A stretch of 64,000 nt of DNA from Vescimonas sanitatis (lineage in GTDB: Bacteria; Bacillota; Clostridia; Oscillospirales; Oscillospiraceae), in the NCBI RefSeq assembly GCF_049060325.1, contig NZ_JBMGPW010000002.1:248001-312000 (forward strand). The letters run 5' to 3'. Below are positions 43,469 through 52,290 of the stretch, piece after piece. Numbering within the stretch: the stretch's first letter is position 1; every line of letters begins with the position of its first letter. The notes under the pieces are model-generated. The model saw nothing but the letters and a program-made list of their open reading frames with translations, ran no database searches and had not been told where the DNA came from. The translations under genes were made by a program, and so were the position numbers.

Positions 43469-43623
43469 CATGCACATGTAAGAGAGACTGCACTGCGTCC
43501 AAGCCCCGGCAGGAGAGGGAAAATCAGCAAAATTTGCCGGTTTTGCTTGCTTTTCCCCGCAGCAGCGGGTATAGTGTGTGTAGAGCCGCCTGCTGCGGTA
43601 TAAAAAGAAGGGGGCAGAGAGAG

Positions 43624-44325
43624 ATGACAGCCTTCACACCGGTGGACCCCGCCAATCCCCAGCGCGAGACGATATATAGCCAGCTGAAAAACGCCATCAT
43701 CAACGGCGATATCGCGCCGGATGAGCGCATTGTTGAAACAAAATACGCCGATATTTTCCGCGTCAGCCGCACCCCCGTGCGCGAAGCCATCCGTATGCTG
43801 GAGCGTGAGGGGCTGGTGGTCTACGAGCCCCGTAAGGGCGCCGTGGCCCGGCCCAGGCTGACCCGTGCCGAGGTGGACGAGGTCTATACCATCCGTTCCG
43901 CCCTGCAGCTGCTCAGCGTGGATGCTGTGGTGCGGAACATCACCGACGCGCAGCTGGACGCCATGGAGGCCGACAACCGCGGCTGTGCCGAGGCGCTGGA
44001 CAAGCATGACGTCGGTGCGTATTTCCGCCACCTGGACGAATTCAACGGCCTGTTGACCCAGAGCAGCAATATGCCCTTGCTCATCAAGCTCCTGGACCAG
44101 ATCGAAAGCTACAGCGCCACCACGTCGTTTCAGAACCCGGAGCACGCCCGCTTCCGCGAGAGCGTGCTGTCCGATGACGAACGCCGCCGCCGTGCGTTGG
44201 CGGAGCACGAGGAGATCGTGGCGTCCCTGCGGGCCCGTGATGCGGATCGCCTCCGTCGGGTGCTCACCGCCCATACCGCTAACGTTCACGAGGCAGCCCT
44301 CCAGCGCTACGGCAAGGAGGACTGA
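43624..44325 (+). CDS. GntR-family transcriptional regulator (FCD subfamily)
   Basis: A 233-residue regulator with an N-terminal winged helix (ETIYSQLKNAIINGDIAPDE, then VSRTPVREAIRMLEREGLVV) and a C-terminal FCD ligand-binding domain with EVYTIRSALQLLSVDAV and EHEEIVASLRARDADRLRRV. FadR/GntR-type members bind short palindromes as dimers and are released by organic acids. A matching palindrome stands before its own gene, the next gene and two divergent minus-strand operons, so I infer it controls the heterocycle block. Its start is ATG 43624 with AGAGAGAG upstream, a weak site. Confidence 0.92.
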   Translation: MTAFTPVDPANPQRETIYSQLKNAIINGDIAPDERIVETKYADIFRVSRTPVREAIRMLEREGLVVYEPRKGAVARPRLTRAEVDEVYTIRSALQLLSVDAVVRNITDAQLDAMEADNRGCAEALDKHDVGAYFRHLDEFNGLLTQSSNMPLLIKLLDQIESYSATTSFQNPEHARFRESVLSDDERRRRALAEHEEIVASLRARDADRLRRVLTAHTANVHEAALQRYGKED

Positions 44326-44336
44326 CGCACAGACCC

Positions 44337-44460
44337 CATCTGCATGACGGATATGTACCATTTGCATGGCGGATATGTATCGCCCGCATGACGGATATGT
44401 ACCATCTGCATGACGGATATCTACCGCCTGTATGACGGAATGTACCGCCTGCACGAGACC
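44337..44460. repeat. 22-bp tandem repeat, about 5.6 copies
   Basis: Units such as CATCTGCATGACGGATATGTAC run without spacers at 44337, 44359, 44381, 44403 and 44425 (the last with one base missing), then a partial unit. The conserved core is GCATGACGGATATGTAC. It fills the gap between gntR and the amidohydrolase gene. The 22-bp period is close to two helical turns, as for phased protein binding. Confidence 0.85.
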
Positions 44461-44487
44461 CCTGTGACCTGTCATGGGGGCTTCTCT

Positions 44488-44516
44488 TGAAGACTAAGTG
44501 TATACAGTATACATAT
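44488..44516 (+). promoter_or_regulatory. Amidohydrolase promoter overlapped by GntR operator
   Basis: TTGAAG (44488-44493) precedes AGTGTATACAGTATACATAT (44497-44516), which contains both the operator palindrome and a possible -10 box. It ends 14 bp before the gene's ATG. Confidence 0.6.
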
Positions 44517-44530
44517 CAGAGGAGGCATTT

Positions 44531-45934
44531 ATGGACTGGGACAGAGTCATCTACAACGGCACGGTGGTCAACGATGACGGTATGCAGCGTGCCGATATCT
44601 ACATCCGTGATGGCCGGGTCGCCGCCGTCACGTCCGAGCGCCTGCCCGGCACCGTCGGCGAAGCCACCGACGCTTCTGGCCGCTATATCCTGCCCGGCCT
44701 GATCGAGACCCACGTTCACTCCCGCGACGGCCGTCTGGCCACAGGTGAGAAGGAGGACTTCCGTTCCTCCACCGCGGCGGCTGCCGCCACCGGTATTACC
44801 ACCGTGTTCGAAATGCCCAACTGCACCCCTACCATCCACTCGGCGGAGTCTCTCCGCGATCTTGTCTCGGTCATCCAGCCCAAGGCCCATGCGGATTTCT
44901 GCGTCTGGGGCCTGGCTTTGGGCGATGCCAATCTTGCCAGCCTGCCCGCTTTGGCGGAGGCCGGCTGCGTGGCCTTCAAATTCTTCTGGGGCTACGCGGT
45001 GGACCACCGGGACAACAGCCTGATCTACAACTACCGTGAGGGCATGGACAACGTCCTCCCGCCCCCGGACGACGGCCAGATCTATCGCCTGTTCCGCGCC
45101 GTGAAGGCCACCGGCAAACGCCTGGGCATCCACGCAGAGAATTTCTCCATTGTTCGGGCCCTGACGCAGGAGGCCCTTGCCGCCGGCGCGCAGGACTACG
45201 CCGCATTGCTGCGTACCCGCCCCGTCAGCTGCGAGACCTCCATTATCGACACCGCCATCGACATGGCCAAGGAGCTCTCCATGCCCCTGCACGTCCTCCA
45301 TGTGGGTGTAGGCGACGGCGTGGAGCACCTCCGCCGCGCCAAGGCCGACGGCGTGGATGTCACCGCCGAGACCTGTACCCATTACCTGACCTTCACCGAC
45401 CGCGACGCCCGCCGCTGCGGTGCGGTGATGAAGACTTACCCTCTCATCCGTACCGCCGCAGATCGCCAGGCAGTCTGGCAGGGCCTTGCGGATGGTACCC
45501 TGGACTGGGTCTGCTCAGATCACGCGCCCCACACCTGCGAGGAAAAGCACCGTTCCTTCTGGGATGCCCCCGCCGGAATCAGCGGTATCGAGGGTCTTTC
45601 TCCTGTGCTGCTCACCGCTGTCCACCGCGGCCTGCTGACGCTGCCCCGCGTGGCGGCGATCACCTCCGCCAATGCGGCCCGTACCTTCGGCCTCTATCCC
45701 CGCAAGGGCGTTATTCGCCCCGGAGCCGATGCCGACTTGGCCATTGTGGATATGTCCGCGGCCTACACCTTCCGTCAGGAGAAGATGTACTCTAAAGCCA
45801 AATGGTCCCCCTATGACGGTATGTCCTTCCAGGGCCGGGTGGTCGAGACCATCCTCCGCGGCCGCACCACTATGCGTGACGGTCAGGTCCTGCCCGACTG
45901 CTTCGGCCAGTTCCTGCCGGTCTGCACCAAATAG
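44531..45934 (+). CDS. Cyclic amidohydrolase (allantoinase/hydantoinase/dihydroorotase-like)
   Basis: A 467-residue binuclear-metal amidohydrolase. It has LPGLIETHVHSRDGRL with the HxH site near residue 59, AFKFFWGYAV with the Lys expected to be carbamylated near 153, GIHAENFSI, HVLHVGVGDG, and VCSDHAPHTCEEKH with the metal Asp near 328. Such enzymes open hydantoin, dihydropyrimidine, dihydroorotate or allantoin rings. It matches the allantoinase branch best by eye, but specificity cannot be read. ATG 44531 has GAGGAGG 6 nt upstream; an upstream in-frame ATG at 44498 lies inside the operator and is not used. It would supply ring opening for the GntR regulon. Confidence 0.9.
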   Translation: MDWDRVIYNGTVVNDDGMQRADIYIRDGRVAAVTSERLPGTVGEATDASGRYILPGLIETHVHSRDGRLATGEKEDFRSSTAAAAATGITTVFEMPNCTPTIHSAESLRDLVSVIQPKAHADFCVWGLALGDANLASLPALAEAGCVAFKFFWGYAVDHRDNSLIYNYREGMDNVLPPPDDGQIYRLFRAVKATGKRLGIHAENFSIVRALTQEALAAGAQDYAALLRTRPVSCETSIIDTAIDMAKELSMPLHVLHVGVGDGVEHLRRAKADGVDVTAETCTHYLTFTDRDARRCGAVMKTYPLIRTAADRQAVWQGLADGTLDWVCSDHAPHTCEEKHRSFWDAPAGISGIEGLSPVLLTAVHRGLLTLPRVAAITSANAARTFGLYPRKGVIRPGADADLAIVDMSAAYTFRQEKMYSKAKWSPYDGMSFQGRVVETILRGRTTMRDGQVLPDCFGQFLPVCTK

Positions 45935-45972
45935 CTTGTTTTCTCCCTTTACTCCTTTTCCTCCCCCTTGCA

Positions 45973-46052
45973 CCGAACGGCTCCCAGGCACGCACCTGGG
46001 AGCCGTTCGGCTTGTTCCGTATAAAAGGGACCACTGTATGGTGGCCCCTTTT
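45973..46052 (+). terminator. Two consecutive terminator hairpins
   Basis: CCGAACGGCTCCCAGG (45973-45988) pairs with its inverse at 45995-46010; a second hairpin AAAAGGGACCAC (46023-46034) with GTGGCCCCTTTT (46041-46052) is followed by a T-containing tail. Both lie after the amidohydrolase. The remaining bases to about 46200 show no gene. Confidence 0.8.
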
Positions 46053-46206
46053 GCTGTTTGGCAGCCACCTTATTGGTTTGGAATGTTTGGCACAAAGCGT
46101 TGCGGGTAACAGGGAATTCCGAAATGTCTACTGGGAAAAACAACAAAAGTTTTTCGCCGTGTTTAGGCAACTCTACAGAAATAGAGCCATGCCGGCCCTT
46201 TTCCGT

Positions 46207-46273
46207 TGACAGATCACAAAAGAGATGGTATTTTGAAACTGTGCTCGAGCACAGTCAATTCGTGCTCGAGCAC
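46207..46273 (+). promoter_or_regulatory. lacI-type promoter with twin palindromic operators
   Basis: TTGACA (46207-46212), 16-nt spacer and TATTTT (46229-46234), then CTGTGCTCGAGCACAG (46239-46254) and GTGCTCGAGCAC (46262-46273). The two perfect palindromes have centres 21 bp apart, two helical turns, and lie over the transcription start, as expected for a LacI-family autorepressor. Confidence 0.85.
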
Positions 46274-46325
46274 AAATGACACATCGCCAAGGGCGATACA
46301 AATTTCGGAGAGGAGAAGCGGACGC

Positions 46326-47321
46326 GTGACCATCAAGCAGATCGCTGAAAAAGCGGGCACCAGCCGCGGCACCGTCGACCGGGTACTTAACGGCCGCGGC
46401 AACGTAAATCCCGAGCTGGCCAAGCGTATATTGGACATTGCCGAGCGTGAGCGCTACCAGCCCAACCAGCTGGCCCAGGCGCTTATTCGCTCCCGTCAGC
46501 GCACCCACATCGGCATGGTCATACCCTCCGTCGGCAATCCCTTTTTTGACGAGGTGCTCCGCGGCGCACAGAGCCGCGCCAGAAAACTCTCCAGCTACGG
46601 CACCACCCTTACCATCCGCGAGATCAAGGGCTACGACGCCGCCACGCAGCTGCAGGCCATGCGCCGGCTGGTGGCCGAGGGCGTGGACGCGCTGGCGGTC
46701 ATGCCGCTGGATGTGCCCGAGGTCGCGGTGTACCTGCAGTCATTGCCCATACCGGTGGTCACAGTCAACACCGATATCGATGTCGACCGTGTGGCCTTTG
46801 TCGGCTGCGACTACTACAACAGCGGTATGATCACCGGAGATCTGGTGCAGCTCATGCTCAATGGCCGGGGCCGCGTGGCGGCTGTTATCGGCAGCACCAA
46901 TGTCCGCGGCCATATGGACCGCGTGCGCGGTCTGCGGACCGCACTGGAGGGCACGCCGGAGATCACGGTGGACGCCGTGCTGGAAAATCAGGACGACGAC
47001 GATGTCTCCTATCAGGTGCTGCGGGCCTATCTAGCGGGCCACACGCCGGATATGGTGTGCTTTGCCGCCGCCGGTATCGACGGCGGTATGCGGGCCATCC
47101 TGGAAAGCGGAAAGAATATTCGCGTGCTGGCGGTGGACGGGACGGAGACCGTGCTGCGGTATATGGAGGAAGGGCACATCGCCGCCACTGTGACCCAGGA
47201 GCCCTTCGCCCAGGGGGACGAGGCGGTGCGTGTGCTGTTCGACTATATCCACACCGGACGGCGGCCCGCCGCCGGCGTGGTGTATACCCACAACCGTGTG
47301 CGTGTGCGGCACTCGCAGTAA
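46326..47321 (+). CDS. LacI-family transcriptional regulator of the xylose operon
   Basis: A 331-residue repressor. The N-terminus TIKQIAEKAGTSRGTVDRVL and NGRGNVNPELAKRILDIAER is the LacI helix-turn-helix and hinge, followed by a periplasmic-binding-protein-like sensor domain (HIGMVIPSVGNPFFDEVLRG, VTVNTDIDVDRVAFVGCDYY, VLAVDGTETVLRYMEEG). The GTG at 46326 fits the family N-terminus, and AGGAG lies about 11 nt before it. Adjacent to isomerase, ABC importer, xylA and xylB genes, so xylose or a relative is the probable inducer. Twin operators in its promoter argue for autoregulation. Confidence 0.92.
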   Translation: MTIKQIAEKAGTSRGTVDRVLNGRGNVNPELAKRILDIAERERYQPNQLAQALIRSRQRTHIGMVIPSVGNPFFDEVLRGAQSRARKLSSYGTTLTIREIKGYDAATQLQAMRRLVAEGVDALAVMPLDVPEVAVYLQSLPIPVVTVNTDIDVDRVAFVGCDYYNSGMITGDLVQLMLNGRGRVAAVIGSTNVRGHMDRVRGLRTALEGTPEITVDAVLENQDDDDVSYQVLRAYLAGHTPDMVCFAAAGIDGGMRAILESGKNIRVLAVDGTETVLRYMEEGHIAATVTQEPFAQGDEAVRVLFDYIHTGRRPAAGVVYTHNRVRVRHSQ

Positions 47322-47382
47322 GTTTGTGATCCGATCGGCACAGGCCGATGATGATTTAACTTTTTAACAGGAGGAATGTATC

Positions 47383-48375
47383 ATGGGAAACAGACCGGTA
47401 ACTCTTTGCACCTGCCAGTGGGCGGACCTGCCCTTCGATGAACTGTGTGCGCTGGCGTCCAAGATGGGCTATGACGGCCTGGAGGTCGCCTGCTGGGGCA
47501 ATGGCATCGACATTGATCGTGCATACAGCGATGACAGCTATGTGGCCTGGATCAAGGAGACCCTGGCGAAGAACAACCTGATCTGCAAGGCTCTGGCCTG
47601 CCACATCATCGGCCAGTGTGTGGGCGACGCTCCCGATCCCCGGCTGAACAACTTTGCTCCCGCGGCGCTGGCCGACAAGCCGGAGGAGATCCGCGCCTGG
47701 GCGATCGACACCATGAAGAAGGCCCCCGTGGTGGCCAAGAAGCTGGGCTGCTATGTGGTCACGGGCTTCACCGGCTCTCCCATCTGGAAGTGGCTGTATT
47801 CCTTCCCCCAGACCACCGAGGAGATGGTCGAGAACGGCTACGACGAGATCGTGCGCCTGTGGTCCCCTATCCTGGATGAGTTCAAGGCCAACGGCATCAA
47901 GTTCGCCCTGGAGGTCCATCCCGGCGAGATCGCTTTCGACTACTACTCCACCGAGAAGCTGCTGAAGAAGTTTGCCGACCGCCCCGAGTTCGGCCTGAAC
48001 TTCGACCCCAGCCACCTGCTGTGGCAGGGCGTGACGCCCCATCTGTTCCTGCGCGACTTTATGGACCGCGTGTACCACGTCCATATGAAGGATGCGGCGG
48101 TGACTCTGGATGGCCGCAGCGGTCTGCTGGGCTCCCACATCGATTTCGGCGACCTGCGCCGCGGCTGGAACTTCCGCTCCCTGGGTCATGGTGACGTGAA
48201 CTTCGAGGAGATCATCCGCGTGCTGAACGCCGCCGGTTACGACGGCCCTCTGTCCGTGGAATGGGAGGACAGCGGTATGGACCGTATCGAGGGCGCTACC
48301 GAGGCGGCCGCTTTCGTGAAGAAGGTGGACTTCAAGAAGTCCGATGTGAAGTTTGACGACGCTATCGCCAACTGA
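47383..48375 (+). CDS. Sugar phosphate isomerase/epimerase (AP-endonuclease-2-like TIM barrel)
   Basis: A 330-residue TIM-barrel protein with MGYDGLEVACWGNGID, IKFALEVHPGEIAFDYYST (metal Glu), GLNFDPSHLLWQG (metal Asp and His), YHVHMKDAAV and GPLSVEWEDS (metal Glu). Members isomerise or epimerise sugars and cyclitols, often beside a Gfo/Idh/MocA oxidoreductase, as here (20 bp downstream). Its substrate is unknown; in this operon it may convert another pentose, xyloside or inositol-type compound into the xylose route. ATG 47383 has AGGAGG upstream. Confidence 0.88.
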   Translation: MGNRPVTLCTCQWADLPFDELCALASKMGYDGLEVACWGNGIDIDRAYSDDSYVAWIKETLAKNNLICKALACHIIGQCVGDAPDPRLNNFAPAALADKPEEIRAWAIDTMKKAPVVAKKLGCYVVTGFTGSPIWKWLYSFPQTTEEMVENGYDEIVRLWSPILDEFKANGIKFALEVHPGEIAFDYYSTEKLLKKFADRPEFGLNFDPSHLLWQGVTPHLFLRDFMDRVYHVHMKDAAVTLDGRSGLLGSHIDFGDLRRGWNFRSLGHGDVNFEEIIRVLNAAGYDGPLSVEWEDSGMDRIEGATEAAAFVKKVDFKKSDVKFDDAIAN

Positions 48376-48395
48376 AACGCGACAAGGAGGACAAT

Positions 48396-49544
48396 ATGGG
48401 TATTCAGATCCGTTACGGCATGGTCGGTGGCCACATGAACGCCTTTATCGGCGAGGTGCATCGCAAAGCCATCGCCTTTGACCCCCGCGCACAGCTGGTG
48501 GCGGGCTGCTTCTCCACCAATGCGGAGAAGAACCGTGAGACCGGCGAGACCTACTCCCTGGACATGAGCCGCGTGTACCCCAGCTATGAGGCCATGGCCG
48601 AGGCGGAGAGCAGGCGTCCCGACGGTATCGATTTCGTCAGCATCACCACCCCGAACAACACCCACTACGACGTGGCCAAGTGCTTCCTGCAGCACGGCAT
48701 CCATGTGGTGTGCGAAAAGCCTCTGTGCTTTACCGTGGAACAGGCGCAGGAGCTGGTGGCCCTGGCCAAGGAGAAAAACCTGGTTTTCGGCGTCACCTAC
48801 ACCTATTCCGGCTACACCATGATGAAGGTGGCCCGCGAGATGATCGCCGAGGGCAAGATCGGCAAGATCGCCGCCGTCAATGCGGAGTATGTCCAGGAGT
48901 GGCTCATCGATGAGTTGGGCGTCCCCGGCGAGGGCACCACTAAGCTGTCCGTCTGGCGCGCCGATCCGGCGGTGTCCGGTATCTCCAACTGTGTGGGCGA
49001 CATCGGCACCCACATCGAGAACTCCGTCCACTACCTGACCGGCCTGAACATCAAGCGTCTGGCCGCCACCGTGAACCGTTACGGCAAGGAGCTGGACCTG
49101 AACGCCAATATGCTCGTCGAGTACGAAAACGGCGTCAACGGCGCGTACTGGTGTTCCCAGATCGCGGCGGGCAAGCTCAACGGCCTGACCATCCGCATCT
49201 ACGGCAGCGAGGGTGCACTGGAGTGGGAGCAGCACTATCCCGATTATCTGAAGTACACCCCCAAGGGCAAGCCCACGGAGACCCTGTCCCGCGGTACCGG
49301 TTATATCACCGAGAAGGCCGGCGCGTACAGCCGCATCCCCTCCGGCCACCCCGAGGGACTGATCGTCGCCTTTGCCAACATCTACAAGAACATCATCAGC
49401 GCCATTCTGGCGGTGAAGGCGGGCGGTACGGCCAACGACGGCTCTTTCGACTATCCCACCGTCACCGACGGCCTCAACGGCGTGAAGTTCATTCACGCGG
49501 TCATCGACTCCGCAGCCAAGGACTCTGCCTGGGTGGAGCTGTAA
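48396..49544 (+). CDS. Gfo/Idh/MocA-family NAD(P)-dependent oxidoreductase
   Basis: A 382-residue dehydrogenase. The Rossmann N-terminus reads RYGMVGGHMNAFIGEVHRKA, with ITTPNNTHYDVAKCFLQHG and the family EKP motif in VVCEKPLCFTVEQAQ, and a C-terminal domain with CVGDIGTHIENSVHYLTGL. Such enzymes oxidise sugars, inositols or sugar acids at a hydroxyl. It pairs with the isomerase/epimerase just upstream; the couple is common in loci that process unusual sugars. ATG 48396 has AAGGAGG 7 nt upstream. Confidence 0.9.
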   Translation: MGIQIRYGMVGGHMNAFIGEVHRKAIAFDPRAQLVAGCFSTNAEKNRETGETYSLDMSRVYPSYEAMAEAESRRPDGIDFVSITTPNNTHYDVAKCFLQHGIHVVCEKPLCFTVEQAQELVALAKEKNLVFGVTYTYSGYTMMKVAREMIAEGKIGKIAAVNAEYVQEWLIDELGVPGEGTTKLSVWRADPAVSGISNCVGDIGTHIENSVHYLTGLNIKRLAATVNRYGKELDLNANMLVEYENGVNGAYWCSQIAAGKLNGLTIRIYGSEGALEWEQHYPDYLKYTPKGKPTETLSRGTGYITEKAGAYSRIPSGHPEGLIVAFANIYKNIISAILAVKAGGTANDGSFDYPTVTDGLNGVKFIHAVIDSAAKDSAWVEL

Positions 49545-49603
49545 GAACACGTTATAGGCGGACTTTGTCCGTATCTATAAAAAATTTTTAGGAGGAAACA
49601 ACC

Positions 49604-50680
49604 ATGAAGAAAGTACTGGCACTGATCCTTGCGCTGGTCATGGCCCTGTCTCTTGTCGCCTGCGGCGAGAAGAAGGACGATGACGCCAACAAGGACAACG
49701 ATGCTGCCACGGGTAATCGCATCGCGATCCTGGTCCCCAATGCCGACCACGGCTGGACCGGCGCTGTGATGACCTATGCGCAGGAGAAGGCGCAGGAGCT
49801 GAATGACGCCGGCAAGTATGCCGCCACCGTCATCACCTCTTCCGACGCCGCCAACCAGATCCAGCAGGTGGAGGACCTGATCGAGAACAAGACCGCTGAC
49901 TATGTGGTCATTCTGCCTCAGGACAACACCCTGGAGAACACCATGGCCAAGCTGGCCACCAGCGGCATCCCCTATGTGATGTTCGACCGTATCATCGACT
50001 CCGCTGCTTCCACTGCTGTTGCCTGCGTCAAGGGCGATAACAACGGCATCGGCGCCGAGACCGCCAAGCGCTTCATCGCCGACGGCATGAAGGCTGGCGA
50101 CAAGGTCCTCATCATGCCCGGTGACAACTCTTCCGTTCCCACCATGCGTAACGACGGCTTCTTCAGCGTGCTGAAGGAGAATGGCTGGACCGAGGAGCAG
50201 ATCGCTGCCATCCAGTCCACCGACTACACCGGCTGGAGCCGCAGCAAGGGCAAGGAGCTGTTCATCAACTGGCTGGATGCCAGCACTGTTGAGGACATCA
50301 CCGCCACCAAGTGGATCTTCACCCACGACGACGAGATCGCCATGGGCATCCTGGAGGCGCTGAAGAGCTCCGAGATCGACGCCGAGAAGAAGGACGCCTT
50401 CCTGAACGCCGGTGTGCATCTGGGCACCTCCTCCGGTCTGAACGAGATCTACTCCGTGCTGAAGGGCATCCATCAGAAGGATTACACCGCTGAGGTTGCC
50501 AAGCTGGCCGATCTGTTCTCCGTTACTTACGATCCCGCGATGATCAAGGCTGCCGTGGATGACATGGTCACCCACATCGAGGGCGGTACCGTCACCCAGG
50601 ATCACGTCATCGCCGTGTCCGTGGTGGATGCTACCAACGTCAACGACTTCCAGGGCTTCGGTGACGCTGTCTCCAAGTAA
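49604..50680 (+). CDS. Sugar ABC transporter substrate-binding lipoprotein
   Basis: A 358-residue type I periplasmic-binding protein. Leader MKKVLALILALVMALSLVAC has a lipobox Cys at residue 20, then an acidic linker, then RIAILVPNADHGWTGAVMTY, DYVVILPQDNTLENTMAKL and IPYVMFDRIIDSA. It resembles galactose/xylose binding proteins and delivers sugar to the ATPase and permease encoded next. A stable hairpin at 50703-50724 separates it from the ATPase gene, which would allow more of this subunit. AGGAGG precedes the start. Confidence 0.92.
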   Translation: MKKVLALILALVMALSLVACGEKKDDDANKDNDAATGNRIAILVPNADHGWTGAVMTYAQEKAQELNDAGKYAATVITSSDAANQIQQVEDLIENKTADYVVILPQDNTLENTMAKLATSGIPYVMFDRIIDSAASTAVACVKGDNNGIGAETAKRFIADGMKAGDKVLIMPGDNSSVPTMRNDGFFSVLKENGWTEEQIAAIQSTDYTGWSRSKGKELFINWLDASTVEDITATKWIFTHDDEIAMGILEALKSSEIDAEKKDAFLNAGVHLGTSSGLNEIYSVLKGIHQKDYTAEVAKLADLFSVTYDPAMIKAAVDDMVTHIEGGTVTQDHVIAVSVVDATNVNDFQGFGDAVSK

Positions 50681-50702
50681 GTAAAGTCGTTTCCGAGGGC
50701 TT

Positions 50703-50724
50703 CGCGGGCGCTTCGGCGCCCGCG
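50703..50724 (+). other. Intercistronic stem-loop after the binding-protein gene
   Basis: CGCGGGCGC (50703-50711), tetraloop TTCG, GCGCCCGCG (50716-50724). The stable UUCG-capped stem has no T-run, so it probably protects the upstream mRNA instead of terminating fully. Confidence 0.75.
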
Positions 50725-50781
50725 GGGCACCTCCCCCTTCGCAGAAGGGATCTTATCAAACAGCAAAGAGAGGCGTGCGGC

Positions 50782-52290
50782 ATGGAATTGCTGAAAATGA
50801 CCAATATCACCAAATCATTCTCCGGTGTGGAAGTGCTTTCGCACGTTGATTTTTCCGTGGAGCGCGGGGAAGTACACGCACTGCTGGGAGAGAACGGCGC
50901 CGGTAAGTCCACATTGATGAACATCCTGGCGGGTGTGCATCAGCGGGATGAGGGCGAGATCGAGTTTGACGGGGAGCAAATGCATGACATTTCCGTCAAA
51001 CGGACAGAACAGGCAGGTATCGCCTTTGTACACCAGGAGTTGAACCTGTTTAACGATCTGAAGGTGTACGAGAACATTTTTCTTCGCAAAGAACTGCTGA
51101 CCAAGCTGGGCACGCTGGATAAGCGGGCCATGCTGGAGCAGACGCGCCAGCTGATGAGCGACCTGGGCGTGGATATCGACCCCAACGCCCTGGTAGACGA
51201 GCTGGAGACCAGCAAAAAGCAGCTGCTGGAGATCGCAAAGGCGCTTCACGCCAATGCGAAGCTCTTTATTCTGGACGAGCCGACCACCGCGCTGAACAAC
51301 GCGGAGATCGAGCACCTGTTCAGTATCGTGCGGCGATTGAAGGAGCAGGGCAAGTCCTTCATCTTCATCTCCCACAAAATGAACGAGATATTTACCATCG
51401 CGGACCGCTACACGGTCCTGCGGAATGGATGCTTTATTCAGTCCGGCAATATTGCCGACACCACGCCGGAGGCTGTCACCCGCCTGATGGTGGGCAGCAG
51501 CTACTCCGAGGCCTCGGTGTACCAGCCCCGCCAGCTGGGTGATGTGGCGCTGAAGCTGGAGCACCTCAGCGGCGAAGGGTTCGAGAACGTGGACCTGGAG
51601 GTGCGTAAGGGCGAGATCATCGGTCTGACGGGCCTGAAGGGCGCCGGCGTCAGCGAGATGATGCAGGCGATTTTCGGCGCGATTCCCATCCGCTCGGGCA
51701 CGGTGTATGTCAACGGCGAGCCGCTGCGCCATGGCGGCATACATAACGCCATGTGCCACAGGATCGGCATGATCCCCGCCAACCGCAAGGAAAACTCCGT
51801 CATCCCGGATTTCACGTTGCTGGAGAACAACTACATCTCCGAACACACGCTTTCTGCCAATCACCAGCTGATCCGTGGGCGGAAAGAGGTGGCGCAGTAC
51901 AACAGAATGCGGGATATGCTGAACATCAAGGCCAACAGCCATGACGACCTGATCCTGTCACTGTCCGGCGGCAACCAGCAGAAGGTGATCCTGGGCCGGT
52001 GGCTCACCACCGAGGCGGATATCCTTATCATGGATAACCCCACCCAGGGTATCGACGTGGGCGCCAAGGCGGAGATCTACAAGCTGATCCTGGAACTGGC
52101 CGAGAAGGGCAAGACCATCTTGGTCAACACCCTGGAGATACCGGAGATACAGAAGATCGCGGATCGCTGTGTGGTGTTCTACCACGGGCATATCCAGACG
52201 ATCCTGCCCCGTGAGGAGATCACGGAGGAGAGAGTCATGCTGTATGCGACCAATGTGATACACGCAACGGAGGGAGAGGTAAACGTATGA
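50782..52290 (+). CDS. Sugar ABC transporter ATP-binding protein (RbsA/XylG type)
   Basis: A 502-residue double ATPase. The first half has Walker A GENGAGKSTLMNILAG near residue 36, LVDELETSKKQLLEIAKAL as signature region and Walker B LFILDEPTTAL. The second half has the degenerate P-loop GLTGLKGAGVSEMMQAIFG typical of the family, a good signature LSGGNQQKVILGRWL and Walker B ILIMDNPTQGIDVG. It powers sugar uptake at the membrane. It overlaps the permease gene by 4 bp (ATGA). Confidence 0.94.
   Translation: MELLKMTNITKSFSGVEVLSHVDFSVERGEVHALLGENGAGKSTLMNILAGVHQRDEGEIEFDGEQMHDISVKRTEQAGIAFVHQELNLFNDLKVYENIFLRKELLTKLGTLDKRAMLEQTRQLMSDLGVDIDPNALVDELETSKKQLLEIAKALHANAKLFILDEPTTALNNAEIEHLFSIVRRLKEQGKSFIFISHKMNEIFTIADRYTVLRNGCFIQSGNIADTTPEAVTRLMVGSSYSEASVYQPRQLGDVALKLEHLSGEGFENVDLEVRKGEIIGLTGLKGAGVSEMMQAIFGAIPIRSGTVYVNGEPLRHGGIHNAMCHRIGMIPANRKENSVIPDFTLLENNYISEHTLSANHQLIRGRKEVAQYNRMRDMLNIKANSHDDLILSLSGGNQQKVILGRWLTTEADILIMDNPTQGIDVGAKAEIYKLILELAEKGKTILVNTLEIPEIQKIADRCVVFYHGHIQTILPREEITEERVMLYATNVIHATEGEVNV

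Noticed and set aside
44337..44460. CRISPR array
   Set aside because: The 22-bp units are contiguous with no unique spacers, and no cas gene is present.
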